DNA of 6,957 nucleotides from Christensenella sp. UBA1224. GTDB taxonomy: Bacteria > Bacillota > Clostridia > Christensenellales > Aristaeellaceae. How positions within the stretch are numbered: the stretch's first letter is position 1; each line of letters starts with the position of its first letter. The DNA is taken from contig DBXA01000167.1 in the NCBI GenBank assembly GCA_002309235.1, positions 35,651 through 42,607 of the forward strand, read 5' to 3'. The position numbers and the translations under genes are program-made. Below the pieces are notes generated by a model. It searched no databases, was not told the origin of the DNA, and saw only the letters and a list, made by a program, of their open reading frames with translations. Shown here in pieces: positions 1 to 5,634 of the stretch.

Positions 1-456
1 TGCTTTACCGTGAATATCCCGGTAAACAAAGAGACCGCAAATTGGAAGCTCGAAATGGAGTACCCGGAGCACGGGCGCATGTCCATCACCATGAAACAGG
101 ATGGAGATGCCGCCTTCCGCAGATATGATTGGATGGGGAAAGAGCCGGAGCTCCTGCTTAACGGGAAGAAGACAGACTGTGCGATGCAAAACGGCTGCAT
201 GATCGTAAAAGACCTTCACGCGGGCGACTCCCTGGTACTCAGGCACCCGATCCGCACCGTAAAGAAGCGGGAGCATACCGCCGGCCGCGATTACGAGGTG
301 CTCTGGCGCGGCTGCGATGTGATCGATATCCTGCCCCACGGCGAACACCTGCGCCTGTTTCAGAGAGATCTTTCAAAGCCGATCGTGCTCCCGACGCCCG
401 AGGAAGTGCCCTACACCGGCGCTGCCAATTACGGCCCGACACAGCAGAAGCATTAA
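1..456 (+). CDS. C-terminal part of a GH127-like (beta-L-arabinofuranosidase family) protein, 5' end outside window
   Basis: The reading frame is open from base 1 (C-F-T before the first possible GTG at 10), so this is the 3' end of a longer gene; about 151 residues are visible, ending in TAA. The visible part resembles the beta-sandwich tail of GH127/DUF1680 enzymes: a strand-rich segment, an 'LLLNGK' turn, 'GCMIVKDLHAGDSLVLRHP' (compare the family pattern of a short strand, then GD, then a hydrophobic strand), and near the end 'YEVLWRGCDVIDILPHGE' followed by 'LRLFQRD', matching the family's WRG...P.G...L.L(Y/F).R ending. The catalytic (alpha/alpha)6 barrel with its cysteine/glutamate centre would lie upstream, so activity cannot be judged. 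Known family members remove arabinofuranose or related sugars from plant glycans. It is convergent with every other gene here. Family call is from recalled motifs; moderately sure. Confidence 0.62.
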   Translation, partial: CFTVNIPVNKETANWKLEMEYPEHGRMSITMKQDGDAAFRRYDWMGKEPELLLNGKKTDCAMQNGCMIVKDLHAGDSLVLRHPIRTVKKREHTAGRDYEVLWRGCDVIDILPHGEHLRLFQRDLSKPIVLPTPEEVPYTGAANYGPTQQKH

Positions 457-519
457 AGCAGCCTTCTGATGCCTGCTGCAGCCGAGATTCGCAAGCTCAC
501 GACATACTACAGCATACGG

Positions 520-1956
520 TCAGAGCAAAAACCAAGATGACAGTATTATCACGAGCATCATGATCGCTGACACAAGCTTGATCAGAGGCATGCGGCGCAG
601 GATGGCATTCGACGCAGCAAACATATCCCTGCTCTTCATGATGATCAAGGTGATGAGCACTGATGGCAAGAGGAAAGACAAGCAGAAAATCATGAGCAGC
701 ATCAATTGCCGGATATAACCAAAGCCTGCGGCAAACCCGGCAGTCAGGCTCGCAAGATAAAGCTGGCCGGAGCACAAAAATTCCCCCGCGGCCACTATCA
801 CACCAAGCAGCAGCACAGAGATACACAATGCCGCCCCTTTTCCCCGGATCGATCGGCGTATCCTTTCGTTCAGGAAGCGGCGCAAATGATGCGGCAGCTG
901 ATTTTTGATATTACCATAGTTTCCCCGGCATGCCGCTAAGGCATCCATAATGTTGAGAACGATCAGCATACAGCCGACGCATGTCAATAGTATTTTGGCC
1001 GTAAACGGAAGCCATGCCGGATCCCATGCGATGAACACCGACAGTAACCCTGTTCCTATAACCACGTACGTGAAAAGTTTTGCCGCCAGGTACAAAAATG
1101 CCATGCAGAGCATACCTTTATCGGACGACAGCAGAACAGAAAGAAAGAGCAGGAGCATGCTCAATGCGCAGGGATTGAAGCCCGCAATAAGGCCGGCCAA
1201 AGCAGTCCCTGCTGCAGACAGCGCAGGTATCTCAGAGCTGTCTGTAGGCGCAATCAGAGATGTACCCACTGCCAAGCCCATTTTCAGCATATATGGAAGT
1301 TTGTATTTTATCCCATCCGCACCGTTGATGTAATCCTCACGCAAAAACACAATAGGGGTGGTCTGCTGCTGTTCAGGGACACTGTATCGCTGGAAAAGCG
1401 AACGAGCAACAGAGGGATCTTCATAGATATCAATACGGTAAACAACAAGCTCAGAATCAAACTCCGCCAGGCCTCGTTTCACCTGTACCGTTTCCGGGAG
1501 CTTATCGATCTCCTTTTCCGCCTCCACACAGCTTTCACAGACAGGTGAATACAGATAATAAATCACGCTGTCAGTCGATGTGTTTTCAAGAAAATTAAGC
1601 GGCATCATCGATTCTACCCGTAAATCGCCGGAATATACTTTTCCGTCAACTATGACCATCGGCAGCAGCCGTTCTGCGGGTACGATACCGTATTCTTCAG
1701 CTGTTTCCTCAAAAAAAGTGCGGTTCTTCTCATACCGCATATCGTAATAAGAATAGGAATATTCTTCTATATGATGTCCTGTCAAAGCATAAAAGGTTTC
1801 GGCAAACTCTTTTTCCGGATGACATACATCACAGTAATTCTCAAAAAAATACACGAGCTCAGGTCGATCTTCTTCAGCTTCGACAGCCTTGAAAGGGACC
1901 GCAATCGAAAAAAAGAACAGGAAAAAACATATGATACGCTTACCAGAAATCTTCAT
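520..1956 (-). CDS. Secreted/membrane thiol-disulfide protein: two thioredoxin-like domains fused to a CcdA/DsbD-type membrane domain
   Basis: A 478-residue protein predicted to move reducing equivalents across the membrane to extracytoplasmic thiols. Residues 1-28 look like a signal peptide (basic MKISGKR, hydrophobic FFLFFF core, AVEA end). Residues about 33-115 form a first thioredoxin-like domain with C42-D-V-C45 and a candidate cis-proline at P99 (LLPMVIVDG). Residues about 130-220 form a second, with C140-E-S-C143 and P201 (TTPIVFL). From about 245 to 478 there are some six membrane segments with the two cysteines of the CcdA/DsbD transmembrane family: C263 in 'GFNPCALSML' and C395 in 'GEFLCSGQLYL'. 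The ATG at 1956 is preferred over an upstream in-frame ATG at 2049 because it opens the signal peptide and has GAGGG at 1970-1966, nine bases away; the upstream start would overlap the preceding gene. The gap to that gene is 19 bases, so co-transcription is likely. No cytochrome c genes are visible, so a general disulfide-reduction or maturation role is as likely as cytochrome biogenesis. Confidence 0.85.
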   Translation of the reverse strand: MKISGKRIICFFLFFFSIAVPFKAVEAEEDRPELVYFFENYCDVCHPEKEFAETFYALTGHHIEEYSYSYYDMRYEKNRTFFEETAEEYGIVPAERLLPMVIVDGKVYSGDLRVESMMPLNFLENTSTDSVIYYLYSPVCESCVEAEKEIDKLPETVQVKRGLAEFDSELVVYRIDIYEDPSVARSLFQRYSVPEQQQTTPIVFLREDYINGADGIKYKLPYMLKMGLAVGTSLIAPTDSSEIPALSAAGTALAGLIAGFNPCALSMLLLFLSVLLSSDKGMLCMAFLYLAAKLFTYVVIGTGLLSVFIAWDPAWLPFTAKILLTCVGCMLIVLNIMDALAACRGNYGNIKNQLPHHLRRFLNERIRRSIRGKGAALCISVLLLGVIVAAGEFLCSGQLYLASLTAGFAAGFGYIRQLMLLMIFCLSFLLPSVLITLIIMKSRDMFAASNAILRRMPLIKLVSAIMMLVIILSSWFLL

Positions 1957-1975
1957 TCCTTTATTCCCTCGAAGG

Positions 1976-2287
1976 TCAACCGAAGTACAGCAATACGCGC
2001 CGCATATCCGGGTAATAAGAAAAGTAGAAAAGAAGAGATCCCAGATCATCGGATCCCGTTTCGACCCCCGGCTTGAGCATCTCCTGTATTTCCAGAAAAA
2101 CTCTGCTCAGGACAGCATTCTGATGGATCTCACACGGGTCTGGATCATTATAAAACTGCAGACTCAGATCGCATATCGTATCATATGGCACGGTCATGCC
2201 GGTGAGAAGGCCATCATAAAGAATGCAGCCCGCAGAATCCCAAATGCTTATGCGGGGCTGCTCAGCCTTTTTCTTCTTTCCGAACAC
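1976..2287 (-). CDS. Small protein of unknown function, first gene of the thiol-disulfide unit (GTG start)
   Basis: A 103-residue protein I cannot assign to a named family. It begins with GTG at 2287, seven bases after AAAGGAG (2301-2295), a strong ribosome binding site that supports the start. The N-terminus is very basic (FGKKKK); the rest is mixed alpha/beta in appearance with no signal peptide and no membrane segment, so it is probably cytoplasmic. A recognisable feature is 'FYNDPDPCEIHQNAVLSR' at residues 45-62, which has the feel of a conserved core; cysteines are at 21, 39 and 52. The C-terminus is aromatic-rich (LLFYFSYYPD...LLYFG). It ends 19 bases before the thioredoxin/CcdA gene, so the two are probably one transcript. 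Function by association, for example an accessory or regulator of the redox protein, is only inference. Confidence 0.72.
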   Translation of the reverse strand: MFGKKKKAEQPRISIWDSAGCILYDGLLTGMTVPYDTICDLSLQFYNDPDPCEIHQNAVLSRVFLEIQEMLKPGVETGSDDLGSLLFYFSYYPDMRRVLLYFG

Positions 2288-2294
2288 AGCGTCT

Positions 2295-2301
2295 CTCCTT
2301 T
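2295..2301 (-). promoter_or_regulatory. Ribosome binding site AAAGGAG for the GTG-start gene at 2287
   Basis: On the minus strand AAAGGAG lies seven bases upstream of the GTG at 2287-2285. This near-perfect anti-16S match is what establishes the small reading frame as a real gene with a non-ATG start. Confidence 0.75.
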
Positions 2302-2329
2302 GATCCTCAATTCCTCTATCATGGGCAGA

Positions 2330-2378
2330 GGATCATCCGTTCACGCATGATATCCTTTTTCACGAAAACGGATGATCC
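2330..2378. repeat. Perfect 12-bp inverted repeat with a 25-base spacer, upstream of the small-protein/thiol-disulfide unit
   Basis: The left arm GGATCATCCGTT (2330-2341) is exactly complementary to AACGGATGATCC (2367-2378). The 25-base spacer contains the direct repeat TTCACG (2340-2345 and 2359-2364) and a GATATC core. It begins 42 bases upstream of the GTG at 2287 and ends 53 bases past the stop of the hydroxyacid dehydrogenase gene. Neither side is directly followed by a T-run, so it is not a standard terminator. It could be an operator with two half-sites, or a stem-loop in the untranslated leader or in the dehydrogenase transcript tail. No clear -35/-10 pair was found to decide between these. 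Confidence 0.7.
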
Positions 2379-2431
2379 CGTATAAAAAGTACAACAAAAC
2401 CGGAAATACCTGTTTTCGGTCAATTTGCCGT

Positions 2432-3442
2432 TTATGCCATACGTTCCAACATCTCGCCGCGTACCTCATACGCTATAAGTCCCTTAGTCAGGAAATTGTA
2501 GACCTCCTTGATCGAGTTTCGACCAAGCATCTTACGGCCGTTGACCGTATGTCCCCCCGCTACATGCGGTGTAATGATCACATTCGGCAAGGTTCGCAAA
2601 GGATGGTCGGCTGCAGGCGGCTCCGGATCTGTCACATCCAGGCAGGCAAAGAAGCGACCGGTCTGAAGTTCCTTTACAAGCGCTTCCTCATCGATCAGCA
2701 TTCCGCGTGCGGTATTAACGAGAACCGCGCCATCCTTTATCAGCGGAATATTCTTCCCGTTCAGGATATGCCGGCAATCCTCATTCGCCGGCGCGTGCAG
2801 GGTGATCACATCACTTGAAGCGATCAGTTCATCCAATCCCATCTGCTCGATCTCAAGCATTTCGGCTTCTATGGGGGACAGATACGGATCCCATATGCGA
2901 AGCGCCGGTCTGAAAGGCTTCAGGATCTTTACGACTTCCTTGCCGACAAGGGAGGCGCCGATGATGCCAACCTTCAGATCATCCAGCCTGCGGGTAGTAT
3001 ACACATTCTTTTCGCCGCCCTTCCAGCCGCCGCTGCGCGTGAGGTCCGTAAAGGACCATACCTCCTTAAGAGCTGAAAGGATCAGCATCAGGGTCGTTTG
3101 GGCGACATCCTCGGCGATCACAGGCGCGTTGCTTGTGATATGCTTCCCGACCATTGTCCAAAATGAAGCCGGGACCAGGTTTTTCACTGTACCTGCCGAA
3201 TGAGCAATGAAGCGCAGCCTGGGATTGTCCCGCAGCATTTCTTCCGTAAATGAAGGAGTACCCCAACCGGTGATCACGGCATCAGCATCCTTCATCTGAT
3301 CAGCCATGAATTCACGTGTCATCTGATCCGGTAGTTCTTCAATAGGATTAAAGCGAGCAAATGTCTCCATGAAAGCAAGGTCTTTTTCGCGGAAAATGGA
3401 ATATGCCAGCGGTTTGTTCACTAAAACAGCAACTTTGAACAT
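2432..3442 (-). CDS. D-2-hydroxyacid dehydrogenase, NAD-dependent
   Basis: A 336-residue cytoplasmic oxidoreductase of the D-isomer-specific 2-hydroxyacid dehydrogenase family, which interconverts 2-hydroxyacids and 2-oxoacids with NAD(H). The Rossmann motif is 'VGIIGASLVGKEV' (residues 158-170), with D185 in 'IWDPYLS' as the likely ribose-binding acid that favours NAD over NADP. The catalytic trio is complete: R246 in 'VNTARGMLID', E274 in 'DVTDPEPP' and H293 in 'TPHVAGG'. The middle glycine of GxGxxG is serine (S164), a variant I recall from one subfamily of these enzymes. The ATG at 3442 is chosen because it begins directly at the first Rossmann-like strand and has AAAGGA (3456-3451) eight bases upstream; a longer in-frame start at 3508 would run back into the isomerase gene. 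Third gene of the operon, 38 bases after the isomerase. The true substrate is unknown; a sugar-acid-derived hydroxyacid is a reasonable guess. Confidence 0.9.
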   Translation of the reverse strand: MFKVAVLVNKPLAYSIFREKDLAFMETFARFNPIEELPDQMTREFMADQMKDADAVITGWGTPSFTEEMLRDNPRLRFIAHSAGTVKNLVPASFWTMVGKHITSNAPVIAEDVAQTTLMLILSALKEVWSFTDLTRSGGWKGGEKNVYTTRRLDDLKVGIIGASLVGKEVVKILKPFRPALRIWDPYLSPIEAEMLEIEQMGLDELIASSDVITLHAPANEDCRHILNGKNIPLIKDGAVLVNTARGMLIDEEALVKELQTGRFFACLDVTDPEPPAADHPLRTLPNVIITPHVAGGHTVNGRKMLGRNSIKEVYNFLTKGLIAYEVRGEMLERMA

Positions 3443-3480
3443 GGTCTTCTTCCTTTCACAAGCAGTGTGCTGCAGGCTGT

Positions 3481-4272
3481 TCAGCCTTCTACCAGAGATT
3501 TGAGCCACTTGAGGTCACGAATCGTGTATTGTTTTTCCTCCTCAGGGGAAAGATCAGTATACTCGGCAGGCATACACCAGGTACCGGTGTAGCCTTTCTT
3601 TTTAAGATGCTCTACTGCTCTTGGCCAGCTGATATTGCCATCCGCCCCCGGGCAGAAGTATGCCTTATATACCGCGCAGCCGTTCAGGTCACGGCCATAC
3701 ATCTGGTAACGGGCGTTTTTGAAATTTGCCAGGCAAAGGTGGCTCCAGCAGATATCGATCGCCTGTTCTACGTTTTCACCGGCCAGTGCAGAATGCGCGG
3801 CATCCCATATAGCCCCGATACAGCGTGGATCGAAACGGCCTACGATCCGCATCATATCCGCCGTCGTCATCGCGCCGCGGCCATGGTGCATCTGTATGCC
3901 TACCTTTACATGGTACTTCTCGCAAAGAGGCAGCCAGCTATCCACCTCATGCAGGTATGCATCCTCCTGAGCAAGATAGTCTTGAGACTCAGGCGGATTG
4001 AACATCACGCGGATCATACCTATTCCGGTAGCCGCGCAGGCGGCAAACACTCGTTCTTCAGGTGTTGATGCTACATCATCGATACGAATTCCTTCATCAG
4101 CAAGCGCTCCAACAAGCTTGGGCAGTTTTTCTTCTGCCTCCGCAGGACATACCTGGGCTCCATCGCGGAGCGGGAATTCTATGGCATTATAGCCCAATTC
4201 CTTTATGATACGGATAAGATCTGGAACACTCTCCTGCCTCCAGGGCTTGGTAAAAACGGAATACTGTGCCAT
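3481..4272 (-). CDS. Sugar (phosphate) isomerase/epimerase, AP-endonuclease-2-type TIM barrel
   Basis: A 263-residue protein of the xylose-isomerase-like TIM-barrel superfamily (IolE, hydroxypyruvate isomerase and epimerases). Typical features are 'IKELGYNAIEFPLR' (residues 23-36) as an early strand, 'VGIQMHHGRG' (124-133), 'GAIWDAAHSALAGE' (153-166) with D157 and H160 as likely metal ligands, 'LCLANFKNARY' (179-189) with a conserved lysine, and 'CMPAEYTD' (233-240) whose E237 is at the usual place for the last metal-binding glutamate. The residue at the usual first glutamate position appears to be Q127. Length is normal for the family. The ATG at 4272 has AAGGAGAT (4288-4281) eight bases upstream, and the gene starts 18 bases after the alcohol dehydrogenase stop, so the two are co-transcribed. 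It probably isomerises or epimerises an intermediate handled by the two flanking dehydrogenases; the substrate is not readable. Confidence 0.86.
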   Translation of the reverse strand: MAQYSVFTKPWRQESVPDLIRIIKELGYNAIEFPLRDGAQVCPAEAEEKLPKLVGALADEGIRIDDVASTPEERVFAACAATGIGMIRVMFNPPESQDYLAQEDAYLHEVDSWLPLCEKYHVKVGIQMHHGRGAMTTADMMRIVGRFDPRCIGAIWDAAHSALAGENVEQAIDICWSHLCLANFKNARYQMYGRDLNGCAVYKAYFCPGADGNISWPRAVEHLKKKGYTGTWCMPAEYTDLSPEEEKQYTIRDLKWLKSLVEG

Positions 4273-4290
4273 ACCAGTTTATCTCCTTCA

Positions 4291-5427
4291 TCAAACCGTT
4301 CTTCGGATCACATTTATTATAACATTTCGAGTCACGGGATTCGCATCATTTTTAATATGACCGGTCGCACCGAGTACGATATCGGCGGCTTTTTCCACAT
4401 TAAAATCTTCCGGCAGATATTGTCGAATGCTGTCCGGCGCGTTAAGTCGCTTCAGGAATGCCTTTACCCGTGCTATACCTTCCTGTGCAAGGATTGAGCC
4501 ATCTTCCCCGCAAGCATCGAATATGCGGGCTATATCACAGTATTTCTTAGTACAGTATCCGACATTATGCTCCATCGCATAGGGCAGGAAAATGGCGCAA
4601 GCCACTCCATGCGGGATCTTGATCAAACCGCCGAGCGGCTGAGCAAGGATATGCGCAAGGCCGATACCAGCATTCAAGGCACAACCTCCCAGGTAGCTTG
4701 CAAGCAGCATACCGCCGCGGGCTTCCACATCATTCGGATCCCGTACACACTTTTCAAGATTCTCAACGATCAGCTTCATCGCCTGCAGGCTGAACATCTC
4801 GGTATAAGGCGTAGCTTTGAGCGACACATAGGATTCTATCGCATGACTCAAAGCATCGATCCCGGTAGATACTGTTATATCCTTCGGGAGGCCAACAGTC
4901 AGTTCCGGATCCAGTATGACTGTCCCCGCTATCATGCTGGGACTGTAAAAGCTCTTTTTGAGCTTATTAGCGGGATTGTATACGACGCTGACCTTTGTAG
5001 CTTCGGAACCGGTACCGGATGTAGTCGGAACAGCTACAACAGGAAGTGCAGGTACTGATATCGGCTTGCCTTCCATCTGGTACTGTTCGACATTTCCGCC
5101 ATTCGTACACAACATCGCTACCGCTTTGCCTGCATCCATGACGCTGCCGCCGCCTATTGCCAGCACTGCACCGCAGTTGTTTCTTACCGCAATATCCGCG
5201 AGCCTGTCAATATCGTCTGTAGAAGGCTCTCCCCGCAAGGAAGCATCCAGTACATATGTGAGGCCCTCCTGTTCCAAAGCATGCACAGCAAGTCTGACGC
5301 AATCCGCTTTGTCGGAATAAGCGATCACCATTACCGTATTGCCGGTCAGTTCCCTGAGGATGCCCGGAAGTTCCCTGATGGTACCCGGTCCATAGACAAC
5401 ACGCCGATTCTGTATGACATCAAACAC
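4291..5427 (-). CDS. Iron-containing (group III) alcohol dehydrogenase
   Basis: A 378-residue cytoplasmic NAD(P)-dependent oxidoreductase. The N-terminal dinucleotide-binding half carries 'AIGGGSVMDAGKAVA' (residues 90-104) and 'PTTSGTGSEATK' (134-145), both hallmarks of the family. The C-terminal helical half carries all four metal ligands: D191 and H195 in 'TGIDALSHAIESY', H259 in 'GLAHILAQPLGG' and H273 in 'IPHGVACAI'. Length matches the family, and nothing indicates decay. Relatives reduce aldehydes or oxidise alcohols such as lactaldehyde, 1,3-propanediol or butanol, and maleylacetate reductases also belong here, so the substrate stays open. The start is GTG at 5427, with GGGGAGG (5445-5439) eleven bases upstream, a slightly long spacing; no other in-frame start is available nearby, and the ATG overlapping the GGGGAGG is out of frame. 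First gene of the three-gene operon, driven by a TATAAT box about 30 bases upstream. Confidence 0.93.
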   Translation of the reverse strand: MFDVIQNRRVVYGPGTIRELPGILRELTGNTVMVIAYSDKADCVRLAVHALEQEGLTYVLDASLRGEPSTDDIDRLADIAVRNNCGAVLAIGGGSVMDAGKAVAMLCTNGGNVEQYQMEGKPISVPALPVVAVPTTSGTGSEATKVSVVYNPANKLKKSFYSPSMIAGTVILDPELTVGLPKDITVSTGIDALSHAIESYVSLKATPYTEMFSLQAMKLIVENLEKCVRDPNDVEARGGMLLASYLGGCALNAGIGLAHILAQPLGGLIKIPHGVACAIFLPYAMEHNVGYCTKKYCDIARIFDACGEDGSILAQEGIARVKAFLKRLNAPDSIRQYLPEDFNVEKAADIVLGATGHIKNDANPVTRNVIINVIRRTV

Positions 5428-5438
5428 AGTCCAACACG

Positions 5439-5445
5439 CCTCCCC
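5439..5445 (-). promoter_or_regulatory. Ribosome binding site GGGGAGG for the GTG start at 5427
   Basis: GGGGAGG on the minus strand, eleven bases before the GTG. It is the only purine-rich site near that start and supports GTG initiation, although the spacing is longer than the usual six to nine bases. Confidence 0.55.
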
Positions 5446-5456
5446 ATATGGATCAT

Positions 5457-5485
5457 ATTATATCTGCAATGCTGCCAGAAACAGC
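5457..5485 (-). promoter_or_regulatory. Candidate promoter of the alcohol dehydrogenase operon: perfect TATAAT, poor -35
   Basis: On the minus strand TATAAT lies at 5462-5457, placing a start of transcription near 5450 and a leader of about 22 bases before the GTG. The hexamer 17 bases upstream (5485-5480) reads GCTGTT, a poor match to TTGACA, and neighbouring spacings are no better. A perfect -10 with a weak -35 is what one expects of a promoter that needs an activator, which is inference. Confidence 0.55.
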
Positions 5486-5488
5486 ATT
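5468..5488. repeat. 7-bp inverted repeat overlapping the spacer/-35 of the operon promoter
   Basis: AATGCTG (5468-5474) and CAGCATT (5482-5488) are perfect complements around a 7-base spacer CCAGAAA. The centre is at 5478, about 28 bases upstream of the estimated transcription start, so a protein bound here would overlap RNA polymerase. That placement fits a repressor operator. Seven base pairs could also occur by chance. Confidence 0.45.
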
Positions 5489-5493
5489 CATGC

Positions 5494-5528
5494 AGTGAAC
5501 TCAGATGTTCTCTGAGGTTTTTTTCACT
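5494..5528. repeat. Bulged inverted repeat with adjoining T7/A7 run upstream of the operon promoter
   Basis: The inner arms CTCAGA (5500-5505) and TCTGAG (5511-5516) surround TGTTC. The outer arms AGTGAA (5494-5499) and TTCACT (5523-5528) are also complementary, with GTTTTT (5517-5522) bulged on one side, giving 12 pairs in all. Read on the plus strand, the inner stem followed by GTTTTTTT (5517-5524) has the form of a factor-independent terminator, but no plus-strand gene ends here. Relative to the minus-strand promoter the inner stem is centred near -58 with an A-run beside it, where activator sites and UP elements are found. Confidence 0.5.
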
Positions 5529-5590
5529 TTTGCTGTCGGGTTTGTACAGTATCGTTCAATGATATCGAACGGTCTTCCGCATTCCAGAAA

Positions 5591-5620
5591 TGGGTGGGCA
5601 CCCATAGGAATGCCCACCCG
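5591..5620 (-). terminator. Terminator-like hairpin after the solute-binding protein gene
   Basis: GGGTGGGCA (5592-5600) pairs perfectly with TGCCCACCC (5611-5619) around a 10-base loop, extended by a G-T pair. It starts 15 bases past the TAA of the solute-binding protein. On the minus strand the stem is followed by ATTTCTGG, a poor U-tract, so it may end transcription only partly or protect the 3' end of an abundant binding-protein message. An alternative small stem, ATGGGT/ACCCAT (5590-5605), uses the same bases. Confidence 0.6.
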
Positions 5621-5634
5621 GTATCCGACAATGA

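Noticed and set aside
1957..2049. Upstream in-frame ATG at 2049 as the start of the thiol-disulfide gene
   Set aside because: It would overlap the small GTG-start gene by about 74 bases and place a non-signal stretch before a clear signal peptide; the ATG at 1956 has a GAGGG site at a suitable distance.
1889..2350. Plus-strand open frame of 153 codons opposite the small gene and redox gene start
   Set aside because: It spans two minus-strand genes and the inverted repeat, has no good ribosome binding site, and the translation is low in recognisable structure.
2347..2365. Catabolite-response (cre)-like sequence TGAAAAAGGATATCA in the 2288-2431 gap
   Set aside because: It has one base too many compared with the 14-base consensus and lacks the central CG; not convincing.
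2384..2416. Possible terminator for the hydroxyacid dehydrogenase: AAAACAGG/CCGGTTTT stem, then TTTTT
   Set aside because: The stem (2396-2416) has an internal mismatch, is mostly A-T, and the T-run (2388-2384) lies about seven bases beyond it; too weak to list as a feature, though it may contribute to termination.
2347..2423. Promoter for the small-protein/thiol-disulfide unit, e.g. TTGACC (2423-2418), TATACG (2384-2379) or TATCAT (2352-2347)
   Set aside because: No pair of these elements has an acceptable 16-18 base spacing, so no promoter is called.
2942..2968. Loss of the middle glycine in the Rossmann motif of the hydroxyacid dehydrogenase as a sign of inactivity
   Set aside because: The serine variant (GAS-LVG) is, as I recall, normal in one subfamily, and the catalytic R, E and H are all present, so the enzyme is probably active.
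3443..3508. Longer start (3508) for the D-2-hydroxyacid dehydrogenase
   Set aside because: The extra 22 residues overlap the end of the isomerase gene and do not resemble the family; the ATG at 3442 has AAAGGA eight bases upstream and begins the first strand.
3529..4068. Plus-strand open frame of 179 codons opposite the isomerase gene
   Set aside because: It lies wholly over a gene with clear family motifs on the other strand, and its translation shows no recognisable domain; it is an antisense shadow.
4567..5058. Plus-strand open frame of 163 codons opposite the alcohol dehydrogenase
   Set aside because: Fully antisense to a well-supported gene with all metal ligands; no family resemblance in translation.
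5553..5571. Short inverted repeat CGTTC/GAACG between the terminator and the operon promoter
   Set aside because: Only five pairs with a nine-base spacer; expected by chance at this length.
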